From contig NZ_CP042425.1 of assembly GCF_008254045.1 (NCBI RefSeq), forward strand, positions 8,198,163 through 8,262,162: DNA of 64,000 nucleotides, written 5' to 3'. The notes below the pieces were generated by a model, which was not told the DNA's origin, ran no database searches, and was given only the letters and a program-made list of their open reading frames with translations. The stretch comes from Limnoglobus roseus (GTDB taxonomy: Bacteria; Planctomycetota; Planctomycetia; Gemmatales; Gemmataceae). A program made the translations under genes and the position numbers. Below, one piece after another: positions 8,433-17,151 of the stretch. Each line of letters opens with the position of its first letter. Position 1 is the first letter of the stretch.

Positions 8433-9461
8433 ATGCCCGCGGCAACGACGACCGGCCCCGTTTTCGTGGGCCTGGACTACCACACCCTGTCCGTCCAGGT
8501 GTGCGCCCTGGACCGCGGCGGCCGCGTGTTGCTCAACCAGAGTTGCGCGAACGACTGGCGGGCCATCCGCGACGCCGTCGCCCGGTTCGGCACCGACGTG
8601 CGGGCGGCCATCGAGGCGTGCAGCGGGTCGGCCGATCTGGCCGAGGAACTGGTGACCAAAGCCGGGTGGCTGGTCGACCTGGCCCACCCCGGGTATGTGG
8701 CCCGCATGAAGGGCAACCCGGACAAGACGGACTACTCGGACGCCAAGATGCTCGCCGACCTGGAGCGGGTCGGGTACCTGCCCAAGGTGTGGCACGCCCC
8801 GGCCGAGGTCCGCGAACTGCGACGGCTCGTCCGGTACCGCCAGCAGCTCGTCGGCGAGCGGCGGAACGTCAAGCTGCGGATCGGGGCCCTGCTCCGCGAC
8901 AACCGGGTAGCCGCCCCCGAGGGCGTGAACCCGTGGACGGTGGCGTGGCTGACGTGGCTGACCCGCGACGCCGCCCTGAGCGAGCAGACGCGGTGGGTGA
9001 TGGACCGGCACCTGGGCCGCCTGAAGGCCCTGGCCGGCGACGTCAAGGCGGCCGAGCAACGCCTGGCCCAGGTCACCGCCGAGGATGCCCTGGTCGTGAA
9101 TCTGCTGACGATGAAGGGGATCGGCCTGGTCACGGCGGCCACCATCCGGGCCGAGATCGGGCGGTTCGACCGGTTCCGGACGGGCAAGCAGGCGGCCCGG
9201 TTCTGCGGGCTGTCGCCGCGGAACGCGTCGAGCGGCCAGAAGCAGGCCGACGCCGGGCTGATCAAGGCCGGCAACCCGCAGCTGCGGGTCGTGCTCATCG
9301 AGGCCGCCCACCGGCTGGTGCGGTACGACGCCCGGTGGAAGAAACTGGCGGCCGACATGAAGGGCCGGGGCAAGCCGGGGAGCGTGGTGGCCGCGGCCGT
9401 CGCCAACCGGTGGGTGCGGTGGCTGTTCCATCAGGTGCAGCCGGTGAAGGCGGCGGCGTAA
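8433..9461 (+). CDS. IS110-family DEDD transposase
   Basis: 342 aa from the ATG at 8433, which has GAGG about 8 bases upstream; the frame is open further upstream, but that part is not conserved in type. The N-terminal RuvC-like domain shows the four acidic residues D15 (VGLDYH), E61 (AAIEACSGS), D100 and D103 (KTDYSDAKMLADL). The C-terminal transposase_20 domain starts near LLTMKGIGLVTAATI (224) and contains GLSPRNASSGQKQ, where S266 or S267 is the expected catalytic Ser. IS110 recombinases use a bridge RNA to choose donor and target sites (established for IS621). No frameshift or lost residue is seen, so the enzyme looks intact. Confidence 0.95.
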   Translation: MPAATTTGPVFVGLDYHTLSVQVCALDRGGRVLLNQSCANDWRAIRDAVARFGTDVRAAIEACSGSADLAEELVTKAGWLVDLAHPGYVARMKGNPDKTDYSDAKMLADLERVGYLPKVWHAPAEVRELRRLVRYRQQLVGERRNVKLRIGALLRDNRVAAPEGVNPWTVAWLTWLTRDAALSEQTRWVMDRHLGRLKALAGDVKAAEQRLAQVTAEDALVVNLLTMKGIGLVTAATIRAEIGRFDRFRTGKQAARFCGLSPRNASSGQKQADAGLIKAGNPQLRVVLIEAAHRLVRYDARWKKLAADMKGRGKPGSVVAAAVANRWVRWLFHQVQPVKAAA

Positions 9462-9608
9462 CGAGCCAAGAGCTGGCGAGGAGAAGAGGAGAACCACTGC
9501 GAGCCCGCGGTGTGACGACGCGCTCGGTCTAGTCCTGGGTTGCCGACCCGTCGGCCACTCGACTGTAGTTGGGGCAGTCGTCACCCGCTCGGAACCGACC
9601 CACTTGGG
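9462..9608 (+). ncRNA. candidate bridge-RNA region, 3' non-coding end of the IS110 element
   Basis: This 147-nt stretch has no open frame of note and lies where IS1111-group elements encode their bridge RNA. It contains CGACTG (9560-9565) pairing with CAGTCG (9575-9580) around a 9-nt loop, a size that could present a guide. Assignment is by position and structure only; the RNA and its target-binding loops were not modelled. Confidence 0.3.
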
Positions 9609-9911
9609 CTACGGGTTCACCCCGGATGCTCGGATCGAAGACTGGGCTGCACGCGGTGGCTTGAACGAATCGACTCGCTTGCTGTTGACAATCGGCCGGC
9701 GTTCATCGAAGACTAGCGGGGGCAAGTCGGTGTCGTTCGGGGTGAACTTGAGGGGCGTGCCGTCGGCCCCGGAGAACGTGCTGAACGTCCCCCACTCGTG
9801 GACGACGAAGCCCTCCGGTTCCTTCGCGGTCGCGGCCGGAGTTGTCATTCCCCAGGCGAACACGGCCAGGGACCAACCGACCAGCGACACCCGAACCCAT
9901 TTGCAGAGCAT
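9609..9911 (-). pseudogene. N-terminal part of the split VHEWGTFS-family gene
   Basis: The 100-residue frame has a signal peptide (LVGWSLAVFAWGMTTPAATA) and then GFVVHEWGTFSTFSGADG, the hallmark of an exported planctomycete/myxobacterial family of unknown role. It runs into a TAG stop at 9609-9611, at or near the right junction of the IS110 element; the rest of the protein resumes at 8350 and below. The two halves share strand and homology, so they were one gene of roughly 400 codons before the insertion. Confidence 0.75.
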
Positions 9912-10049
9912 GTTACGACCCTCCAGAAACTCAGGCCCGATCTGTTGATGGTACTCCCGTTCGAGTCGCGGCGATAGGACCCGCGGGCGGGCTTTACAAG
10001 GCAGTTACAATCGCCGAAATTCGATCACCATTTCTTCTCACTACGGTAA

Positions 10050-10078
10050 TTGCACCGGCCCTTGCCCTCGGCTACAAT
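10050..10078 (+). promoter_or_regulatory. near-consensus sigma-70 promoter for the SWIM-HEAT-MoxR-DUF5682-VWA cluster
   Basis: TTGCAC (10050-10055) and TACAAT (10073-10078) are separated by exactly 17 bases, each with one or two departures from TTGACA and TATAAT. Transcription would begin near 10085, about 34 bases before the ATG of the SWIM gene. It is the best promoter match I found in the window. Confidence 0.6.
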
Positions 10079-10118
10079 CGCCGCAATCCCGACACAACCT
10101 CCCCGCACGGAGAGCGAC

Positions 10119-11573
10119 ATGATCGCCCTCGACGAAGCGTACGTGGACGCCGCGGCTCCGAACGCCGACGCCGGCAAGAACGGCCGCGGCCTCGTGGTGA
10201 AGAAGAAGTTCAACAAGTTCAACCTCTCTCCCGACGGCGACCTCCTCTTCGGCGAGTGCCAGGGCAGCGGCAAACTGCCCTATCAATGCTCGGCCGACTT
10301 CGCCCGGCCCGACCAACCGACGTACCGGTGCAGTTGTCCGAGCCGCCAGTTCCCGTGCAAGCACTGCCTCGGCCTGATGTACGCCTTCGCCCAGAAGAAG
10401 CCCTTCCCCACGGCTCCCGTTCCGCCGGACCTGCAAGCGAAGCGCGAGAAGTTGCAAGGCCGCGTCGAGAAGAAGGCCGAGGAAGCGACGAAGCCGAAGC
10501 AAGTGAACGTGGCCGCGCTCGCGAAGAAGGTGAAGACGCAACTCGACGGCATCGACACGCTAGAGAAACTGACGCACGACATGGTCCGCGTCGGCATCGG
10601 CAACATGAACGCGAAGCTCGCCGGCCAGATGGAGCAGCAGGCCAAGCGGCTCGGCGACGTGTACCTGCCGGGGGCACGGGCGGCCCTCTTCGGCTACACG
10701 CAACTCTTCGCCGACGACGAGGGGAAGTTCGCCACCGGCGGCAGCGCGACCAAGAGCGAGAAGGTTTACACCGAAGCCCTCGACCAACTCGGTCGGCTGC
10801 ACGCGATCATCAAGCAGGGCCGGGCGTACCTGACGAAGCAACTCGAAGACCCGAACCTGAGCGTGCCGACCGACACGGCCATCGCCGCGTGGCTCGGGCA
10901 CGCCTGGCAACTCACCGAACTCAAGGCCGCCGGCCTCGTCGAGCCGGACGCCGAGTTGGTGCAACTCGCGTTCAACTCGCACTTCGATCCGGCCCGCCAA
11001 GAGTTCATCGACACCGGCATCTGGATGGCCCTCGGCAACGGCCGCATCCGCGTGACGCAAACCCTCCGCCCGCTGAAGGCGGCCAAGCACATCAAGAGCG
11101 AGGACAGCTTCTTCGCCGTCGCGCAGATCAAGGAACTGTGCGTGTACCCCGGCAGCGTGAACCCCCGTATCCGCTGGGACGGCCTGACGCAACGCCCGCT
11201 CGACCCGAAGGACTTGCAGACCGTCCGCAACCACGGCCGGGCCGACTTTGCCGCCGCGGTGAAGGACGTGAAGGCCGCCCTCAAAGCCCCGCTCGCCGAC
11301 CGCACGCCGATCTTCGCCCTGAACTTCAAAACGCTCGGCAAGGTCGGCGACGAGTACGTGATCGAGGACGCGAAGGGCGAGCGGTTGGTACTGACCGACG
11401 CCGGCATGGCCGAAGAGCCACCGAGTTGTGCGATGCTGCCGCTGCTGCCGAAGGCGACGTTCGCCGGGCAAACACTCATCGCCCGCTTCCGCCACGACCT
11501 CGACACGCGACAACTTCGGGTAAAACCCCTGAGCGTCGTGACCGCCGACGCCGTGATCCGACTAACGCTTTAA
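10119..11573 (+). CDS. SWIM zinc-finger protein (YehQ-like), first gene of the MoxR/VWA cluster
   Basis: 484 aa from the ATG at 10119 (GGAG 8 bases upstream; the frame is open 23 codons further). The SWIM motif CxC-x6-CxH is C71-S-C73 to C80-K-H82 within YRCSCPSRQFPCKHCLG, a zinc site thought to bind DNA or protein. A Lys/Ala/Glu-rich linker follows (about 105-140), then a long alpha-helical part and a beta-rich C-terminus. E. coli YehQ is the SWIM member of the yehL/M/P/Q set; the same partner genes follow here in one direction, so this is likely the target- or nucleic-acid-binding part of the system. The biochemical role is not known. Confidence 0.85.
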   Translation: MIALDEAYVDAAAPNADAGKNGRGLVVKKKFNKFNLSPDGDLLFGECQGSGKLPYQCSADFARPDQPTYRCSCPSRQFPCKHCLGLMYAFAQKKPFPTAPVPPDLQAKREKLQGRVEKKAEEATKPKQVNVAALAKKVKTQLDGIDTLEKLTHDMVRVGIGNMNAKLAGQMEQQAKRLGDVYLPGARAALFGYTQLFADDEGKFATGGSATKSEKVYTEALDQLGRLHAIIKQGRAYLTKQLEDPNLSVPTDTAIAAWLGHAWQLTELKAAGLVEPDAELVQLAFNSHFDPARQEFIDTGIWMALGNGRIRVTQTLRPLKAAKHIKSEDSFFAVAQIKELCVYPGSVNPRIRWDGLTQRPLDPKDLQTVRNHGRADFAAAVKDVKAALKAPLADRTPIFALNFKTLGKVGDEYVIEDAKGERLVLTDAGMAEEPPSCAMLPLLPKATFAGQTLIARFRHDLDTRQLRVKPLSVVTADAVIRLTL

Positions 11574-11578
11574 AACGC

Positions 11579-11682
11579 TTAACCACAGAGAGCACAGAGG
11601 CCACAGAGAAGACACAAGAATTGTTTTGGTCTTCTGAATAACTCCTGTTTTCCTCTGTGCTCTCTGTGTCCTCTGTGGTTAA
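11579..11682. repeat. inverted repeat of the ACCACAGAG type
   Basis: TTAACCACAGAG (11579-11590) is inverted as CTCTGTGGTTAA (11671-11682), and the matching continues imperfectly inwards through CACAGAG units on both arms. The 60-nt centre is AT-rich. CACAGAG-rich inverted repeats of this style occur between genes in many unrelated bacterial genomes. This one fills the junction between the SWIM and HEAT genes. Confidence 0.8.
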
Positions 11683-11702
11683 GAACTCCTCGGAACTCTC
11701 TC

Positions 11703-13505
11703 ATGAGCATCGCCGTTCTCACGCAGGTTTACACCGAAGCCCGCCGGCTCGCCATCGCCGGCAGCGTCGTCACCCGCGGCGACTTCCGGCTGAAGAAACT
11801 CCTGCCGCCGCTCGAACAGGCCGGCAAGCAGGCACCGATCTTCGCGAAGGTCGCGGAAGCGGCCACGAAGGTCATCGACGGCCCGGAAGCGTCGTCGGCC
11901 GAGGCGCTGCTCGAACTCACGTCGCTGGTCAACGCGGTGCTGTACACGCAGGGCGAAACCGGCCTTGCCGGCAAACTCGAAGCGGTGGAAACGACCGACC
12001 TCGGCGGCAGCATCGTGCAGACGAGTGCCCGCGTGCTGAAGCCGCTGCTCGAAGCCCTCAGCAGCACCGGGTCCGGCCGTCTGGAGTTGGTGAAGGACGC
12101 CCACGATCGCGGCCTGTTCCGCGACCTGCGGCTCGTGAAGCCCGCCCTCGCGGCCCTCGACGACCCGTACCCGGAAATCGCCGAACTGATCGCCGAGAAG
12201 GTGCTGCCCGTGTACGGCAAAGCGATCCTGCCCGAGCTTCGCGCGAAGTACGATCTGAAGGGCACGAAAGGCCACCCGCGGCGGCTGACGTTGATGCACG
12301 CCATCGACCCCGCCGGCGCGAAGGAGTTGGTAAAGGCCGCACTCGACGGCGGGTCCAAGGAAGTGAAAGTTGCCGCGATCGCGTGCCTGGGAGCCGACGA
12401 CCTGTCGTTCCTCCTCGAACAGGCGGCGGCGAAAGCCCAGGACGTTCGCGCCGCCGCGTACCGGGCACTCGCCGGGATCGACAAACCGGACGCGGTCGCG
12501 GTGCTGGCGAAGGCGGTCGCGGGCAAAGACTACGAAATTGCCGCCGCCGCGATCGAACACGGAACGAACCCGAAACTCGTGGCCGTCCTCGCGACCGAGA
12601 TTCGCTCTGCCGTGGACAGCGTGCCGAAACTGAAGGACAAGAAGCAGATTAGCACGGCCGTTGAACGGATCGTTCACCTCTTCTGCTGCTTCCCGAAGGG
12701 AGAGCACCCGGCCGCCGATGCGTTGATCCTCGACGTCTTCGCCCGCCGCGGCGAACTGGCGAAGACCAAGGGGGCCACATTCTCGGGCAGCGACATCGGC
12801 GAGACAGTCGTGCAGGTGATGGCCGACGGCTCGAAGGCCATCCGGCAAGCCTTGGTCGCCGCCCATGCTGATCTGACGGCCGACGAACTCGAGCATGCGT
12901 TCACTGCCGGCCGTGGGTGCCTCACCTCGGCGAAGTTGTTCGACACCTTCTCGCCGTACATGACGGCGAAGGTGGACGAGAAGAAGAAGGCAAAAGACCC
13001 CGCGTGGGCGAAGCGGGAAGCCGTCATCGACGGCATTGAGTGCGACCCTCACCACCGCAACCGGGACGACGAAGACGACGATGACAACGGCCCGTATCAC
13101 CCGAAAACGCCCTATGACCCGCGGTGGCTCGACTTGGCCGTCGGCATCAAGCGGCTAGACCTCGTTCAGTCGCTGGCGCAACCCGGCCACGCCGCTGCTC
13201 AGGCGTTCGCGAAGGCCGAGTTCGACGCGGCCCTCAAGAAAGCCAAAACGCCGATCGACGTTCAGCAACACGTCACCACGCTCATCGACTTGCGCCACCC
13301 GAACGCGGTCGAGGCGTTCTTTGCGGGCCTCGGCAAACGAGGGAAGAAAACCCCGTACTACCACTACTACTGGTTCGCCAATTCCATCCCGCAGTTGCCG
13401 AAAGAAGCAATCACGCGCCTGGAAGAATTTGCCGCAACCCTGCCCGAGCACGAATCGAACCACTGGCTAGAAATGATCCACAAGTTGCGAACCAAGTCCG
13501 AGTAA
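11703..13505 (+). CDS. HEAT-like repeat protein of the MoxR/VWA cluster
   Basis: 600 aa, soluble, almost entirely alpha-helical. Residues about 150-320 show HEAT-like units (for example KEVKVAAIACLGADDL, and DVRAAAYRALAGIDKPDAVAVLAKAV), and a very acidic loop (DDEDDDDNG, about 452-460) separates a C-terminal helical domain. HEAT arrays are binding scaffolds. The E. coli yeh set has no clear counterpart, so this gene is an addition in this lineage. It lies 130 bp after the SWIM gene and 40 bp before the AAA+ gene, all on the same strand. Role inferred: bridging the ATPase, the VWA protein or a substrate. Confidence 0.75.
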   Translation: MSIAVLTQVYTEARRLAIAGSVVTRGDFRLKKLLPPLEQAGKQAPIFAKVAEAATKVIDGPEASSAEALLELTSLVNAVLYTQGETGLAGKLEAVETTDLGGSIVQTSARVLKPLLEALSSTGSGRLELVKDAHDRGLFRDLRLVKPALAALDDPYPEIAELIAEKVLPVYGKAILPELRAKYDLKGTKGHPRRLTLMHAIDPAGAKELVKAALDGGSKEVKVAAIACLGADDLSFLLEQAAAKAQDVRAAAYRALAGIDKPDAVAVLAKAVAGKDYEIAAAAIEHGTNPKLVAVLATEIRSAVDSVPKLKDKKQISTAVERIVHLFCCFPKGEHPAADALILDVFARRGELAKTKGATFSGSDIGETVVQVMADGSKAIRQALVAAHADLTADELEHAFTAGRGCLTSAKLFDTFSPYMTAKVDEKKKAKDPAWAKREAVIDGIECDPHHRNRDDEDDDDNGPYHPKTPYDPRWLDLAVGIKRLDLVQSLAQPGHAAAQAFAKAEFDAALKKAKTPIDVQQHVTTLIDLRHPNAVEAFFAGLGKRGKKTPYYHYYWFANSIPQLPKEAITRLEEFAATLPEHESNHWLEMIHKLRTKSE

Positions 13506-13545
13506 CCATCCTGCTCCCGAACATTCTTTCCCCGAGTGCCCGCTC

Positions 13546-14679
13546 ATGGCCAAGAAGAAAGCCGACGACGCCCCCGCCCCGACCCCGCCGGCCGCGACCG
13601 GCAACATGCTCCGCGCGCCGGCCGAGGTGCTGTACGCCGAGGAGTTGGAGCAACTCGCCAAGACCGACACCCACCCGAAGCCGCCCAACTGGAAGATGTC
13701 GCCGCGGGCCGTCGCCACGTACATCACCGGCGGCAAGGCCGGCACGATGACCATCACGCCAAAGTACATCGGCCACAAGCGGCTCGTCGAAATCGCCATC
13801 AGCACACTCGTCACCGACCGGGCGCTGTTGCTCATCGGCGAACCCGGCACGGCGAAGTCGTGGCTGTCCGAACACCTCGCGGCCGCCATCAACGGCGATT
13901 CAACGAAGGTGGTGCAAGGCACGGCCGGCACGACGGAAGAGCAGATTCGCTACACCTGGAACTACGCCATGCTGATCGCCCGCGGGCCGAGCCCGGAGGC
14001 GCTCATCAAGTCGCCGGTCTTCCGGGCGATGGAGTCCGGCACCCTCGCCCGCTTCGAAGAAATCACCCGTTGCGCCGCCGAAGTGCAGGACGCGCTCATC
14101 TCGCTGCTTTCCGAGAAGCGCGTCGCGGTGCCGGAACTGGCGACCGAGGTGCCCGCGGCGAAGGGCTTTTCGATCATCGGCACGGCCAACACCCGGGACC
14201 GCGGCGTCAACGACATGTCGGCCGCCCTCAAGCGGCGGTTCAACACGGTCGTCCTACCGACCCCGAACACGCTGGAAACCGAGGTCGAGATTGTCCGCAA
14301 GCGGGTGAAGGAACTCGGCACCAACCTCGAACTGAAGGCCGCCCCGCCGAGTGAGGACGCGGTCACGCAGGTCGTCACCATCTTCCGTGAACTGCGGGCC
14401 GGCCAAACGCTCGACGGCAAGAGCAAGTTGAAGGTGCCGAGCGGCGTGCTGTCCACCGCCGAAGCGATCTCCGTGCTGGCGAACGGCATGGCCCTGGCCG
14501 GGCACTTCGGCAGCGGCGAAGTCTCGGCCCACGACCTATCGGCCGGCTTGCAAGGGGCTGTCGTGAAGGACGAAGAGAAGGACAAGATCGTCTGGCAGGA
14601 GTACCTGTCGAACGTGTTGAAGAAACGCGGCTCCGAGTGGCGGCCGTTGTTCACCGCCTGTTCGGAGTCAAACTCCTGA
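13546..14679 (+). CDS. MoxR-type AAA+ ATPase, YehL subfamily
   Basis: 377 aa. Walker A is GEPGTAKS (98-105); the Walker B region is ARFEEI with E171-E172; sensor 1 is N215 in GTANTRD; the likely arginine finger is in LKRRFN (229-233). A Pro/Ala-rich tail precedes residue 20. MoxR ATPases act as chaperone-like motors, nearly always beside a VWA protein, and the YehL subfamily is a recognised branch. The partner VWA gene is the last gene of this cluster. All catalytic motifs appear intact. The stop codon is followed by an inverted REP-like pair. Confidence 0.9.
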   Translation: MAKKKADDAPAPTPPAATGNMLRAPAEVLYAEELEQLAKTDTHPKPPNWKMSPRAVATYITGGKAGTMTITPKYIGHKRLVEIAISTLVTDRALLLIGEPGTAKSWLSEHLAAAINGDSTKVVQGTAGTTEEQIRYTWNYAMLIARGPSPEALIKSPVFRAMESGTLARFEEITRCAAEVQDALISLLSEKRVAVPELATEVPAAKGFSIIGTANTRDRGVNDMSAALKRRFNTVVLPTPNTLETEVEIVRKRVKELGTNLELKAAPPSEDAVTQVVTIFRELRAGQTLDGKSKLKVPSGVLSTAEAISVLANGMALAGHFGSGEVSAHDLSAGLQGAVVKDEEKDKIVWQEYLSNVLKKRGSEWRPLFTACSESNS

Positions 14680-14696
14680 CGACGCGAGCCGTTGAT

Positions 14697-14805
14697 GTAG
14701 CCGCAGGCTTTAGCCTGCGAGAACCTGCCACCGGCATCGATCATCCTCCCCTGCACCGAGACGTTCACCGGCAGGGGCCGCACGCAGGCTGAAGCCTGCG
14801 GCTAC
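14697..14805. repeat. inverted pair of GTAG-type REP-like hairpins (BIME-like)
   Basis: The left unit (14697-14719) is GTAG followed by a palindrome CGCAGGC-TTTA-GCCTGCG; the right unit (14783-14805) is its inverse, ending GGCTAC, with loop bases TGAA. The two units differ only in the loop. A GTAG tetranucleotide followed by a hairpin, in head-to-head pairs, is the classic build of REP/BIME elements that are mobilised by RAYT (TnpA-REP) proteins. It occupies the junction between the AAA+ and DUF5682 genes. Confidence 0.8.
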
Positions 14806-14824
14806 ACGATCACGGAGCCCATTC

Positions 14825-17143
14825 GTGTCCATGACTGGCCTGCACGTCTTCGGCGTCCGCCACCTGTCGCCCGGCGGGGCGTGGCACCTTCGCGCGTTGC
14901 TCGATAGCGTTCGGCCAAAGGTCGTGCTCATTGAAGGGCTGGCCGACGCGGACGAACTCGTCCACCACATCACGAAGAAGGGCACGAAGCCGCCCGTCGC
15001 CATCCTCGCGTACACCGATTCGGTGCCGGTGCGAACGCTAGTCTACCCGCTGGCGGCGTACAGCCCGGAGTTCCAGGCGATGCTCTGGGCGAAGGAGAAC
15101 AACGCCCGCGTCGAGTTCATCGACCTGCCGTCGGACATCTTCCTCGGCCTACAAGACGTGGAAATCGAGCGCATGGCCAAGCGGGCCGAGGCGAAGCCCG
15201 GCGAGACGCCCGCCCCGGACGCGAACGCTTGGCGGCCGGAGCACGGTGGCTCGCTCTACGACCGCATCGCCGAGCGGTGCGGTGAGGCCGACTACGATGC
15301 GTATTGGGAGCGTCGCTACGAGCACAATCTGAACCACGACAGCTACCGACTCGCCGCCCACGAACTCGGACGCGAACTGCGGGCGGAACCCGACGAACCC
15401 GTGTGGCGGGCCGAGAACCTCGTCCGCGAAGCGTTCATGCGACGGCGGATCAAGGAGGTTCTGGCCGACGGAGTAAAGGCGAATCAGGTCGTCGCCGTCG
15501 TCGGCGCGTTCCACGCCCCGGTGCTGACGGACGATCACCCGGCGATGACCGACGCGGAACTCGCGTCGCTCCGCCGCCGGTCGAGCAAGCTGACGCTGAT
15601 GCCGTACTCGTACTTCAAGTTGTCCAGCCAGTCCGGATACGGAGCCGGCAACCGTGCCCCGGCGTACTTCGACCTGTTCTGGGAGATGCTGAATACCGGG
15701 GGTCTTGAAGACCTGCCGCTACGCTACCTGTCGGAAGTCGTCCGCAAACTCCGTGGGGCCGGCACGCACCGCTCGACGGCCGAAGTGATCGAAGGCGTGC
15801 GACTCGCCCGCACGCTGGCGGCGATGCACGACGGTAGTGCGCCGACGCTCGGCGACCTACACGACGCGGCCGTCACCCTCGTCGGCGGCGGCGAAGTCTC
15901 CACTATTGCGGAAGCCCTCTCGCACGTCGACGTCGGCACGGCCATCGGCGAACTGCCGAAGGGTGTGACCCGCACGTCGATTCAGGAAGACTTCGACCGG
16001 CAGATGGCCCGCCTGAAGTTGGAGAAGTTCAAGAAGACCGTCGCCGAGGAACTGACGCTCGACCTCCGCGAGAACCGGCACGTCAAGACGACCGAAGCGG
16101 CGTTTCTCGACTTGAATCGCTCATCGTTCCTGCACCGCCTACGGGTACTGGAGATCGGCTTCGCGAAGCCGCTGGCCCGCAACAATCAGCAGACGACGTG
16201 GGCCGAGGCGTGGAAACTTCAGTGGAGTCCCGAGCACGAGATTTCGCTGGTCGAGGCGGTCCTCCTCGGCGAGACGGTCGAACTGGCGACGGCATACAAG
16301 TTCAAGCAACGCCTTGACGCCGCGACCGGCATTGCCGAGGCCGCCGACGTGGTGAAGGACGCCTGCTTGTGCGGCCTGTCGGCGTCGATGGACCTCGCCC
16401 GCAAGCGATTGCAGGAACTGGCCGCCGTCAGTTCCGACCTCGCGGCCATCGCCCACGCGGCCACGGCCCTCAGCCAGGTCGTGCGGTACGGCGACGTGCG
16501 GAAGTTCGACCCGGCCCCGCTGTTGCCGCTGATCGACGAACTGTTCGTGCAGGGTGCCCTCGCCCTCTTCCCGGCCGCGAACTGCGACAACGCGGCGGCC
16601 GGGCAACTGGCGGATGCCATCGAGGAACTGAACCGCATCTCGCTCGAACACCACGAGCGCGTCGAGGGCGAATTGTGGGTGACACAATTGCGGAAGCTCT
16701 CCGACGCCGACGACCGCAACCCGCTGCTGTCCGGCTTCGCGTGTGCCGTGCTGCTCGAACGCGGCCTGATCGCCACGGAAGACCTGGCGCGTGAGGTGTC
16801 GCGGCGGCTGTCGCCGGGCATCCCCGCCGACCTCGGGGCGGGGTGGTTCGAGGGACTATCGAAGCGGAACCGGGCGGCGTTATTGGCTCGCCAACCGCTG
16901 TGGATCGAACTCGCCGGGTACGTGCAATCGCTCGACGACGACCAGTTAAAGCGGGCGATCGTTTTCCTCCGCCGCGCCTTCGGCGGTTTCTCCCCGCAGC
17001 AGAAGCGACAGATCTGCGAGAACCTCGCCGAGTTGTGGGGCGTGAACGCCGACGACGCAAAGGAAGCACTCGACACGCCGCTGACCGAGGCGGAGCAACA
17101 GAAACTGACCGACCTGAACGAGTTCTCGTTCGACGACATCTGA
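14825..17143 (+). CDS. DUF5682 family protein (YehM-like)
   Basis: 772 aa. The N-terminal 240 residues are alpha/beta with the family opening HVFGVRHLSPGGAWHL, a conserved Glu-Gly (E37-G38 in VVLIEGLAD) and GAFH (227-230 in VVAVVGAFHAPVL). The rest is mostly helical. The Glu plus GxxH pair resembles the paired motifs of the TraB/TIKI and EreA/ChaN hydrolase folds; that link is my inference. GTG at 14825 has GGAG 7 bases upstream and is the chosen start; an ATG lies two codons later. E. coli YehM is the counterpart in the yeh set. Function unknown. Confidence 0.85.
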   Translation: MSMTGLHVFGVRHLSPGGAWHLRALLDSVRPKVVLIEGLADADELVHHITKKGTKPPVAILAYTDSVPVRTLVYPLAAYSPEFQAMLWAKENNARVEFIDLPSDIFLGLQDVEIERMAKRAEAKPGETPAPDANAWRPEHGGSLYDRIAERCGEADYDAYWERRYEHNLNHDSYRLAAHELGRELRAEPDEPVWRAENLVREAFMRRRIKEVLADGVKANQVVAVVGAFHAPVLTDDHPAMTDAELASLRRRSSKLTLMPYSYFKLSSQSGYGAGNRAPAYFDLFWEMLNTGGLEDLPLRYLSEVVRKLRGAGTHRSTAEVIEGVRLARTLAAMHDGSAPTLGDLHDAAVTLVGGGEVSTIAEALSHVDVGTAIGELPKGVTRTSIQEDFDRQMARLKLEKFKKTVAEELTLDLRENRHVKTTEAAFLDLNRSSFLHRLRVLEIGFAKPLARNNQQTTWAEAWKLQWSPEHEISLVEAVLLGETVELATAYKFKQRLDAATGIAEAADVVKDACLCGLSASMDLARKRLQELAAVSSDLAAIAHAATALSQVVRYGDVRKFDPAPLLPLIDELFVQGALALFPAANCDNAAAGQLADAIEELNRISLEHHERVEGELWVTQLRKLSDADDRNPLLSGFACAVLLERGLIATEDLAREVSRRLSPGIPADLGAGWFEGLSKRNRAALLARQPLWIELAGYVQSLDDDQLKRAIVFLRRAFGGFSPQQKRQICENLAELWGVNADDAKEALDTPLTEAEQQKLTDLNEFSFDDI

Positions 17144-17151
17144 AAGTGCCA

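Larger units (their letters stand above)
8351..9608 (+). mobile_element. IS110-family insertion sequence (ends approximate)
   Basis: The element carries one DEDD-type transposase gene and lies inside a host gene whose two halves flank it on the opposite strand. The exact ends are not resolved: IS110 elements usually lack terminal inverted repeats and make little or no target duplication. The left non-coding end is at most about 80 bp and holds a perfect 9-bp hairpin (8390-8418). The right non-coding end is about 150 bp and holds a 6-bp hairpin (9560-9580). The longer right end fits the IS1111-like layout, in which the bridge RNA is encoded downstream of the transposase, but no bridge RNA can be proved here. 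Confidence 0.8.

Noticed and set aside
7436..8434. independent 332-aa gene starting at 8434
   Set aside because: The first 28 residues lie within or next to the insertion element; the homologous part begins near 8350 and the true N-terminus is at 9609-9911.
8403..9584. 393-codon minus-strand frame inside the IS110 element
   Set aside because: It is antisense to the transposase, which has all the family residues on the plus strand.
11679..13100. 473-codon minus-strand frame over the HEAT-like gene
   Set aside because: The plus-strand frame has HEAT-like periodicity and correct operon direction; the minus frame is Arg/Val-rich shadow.
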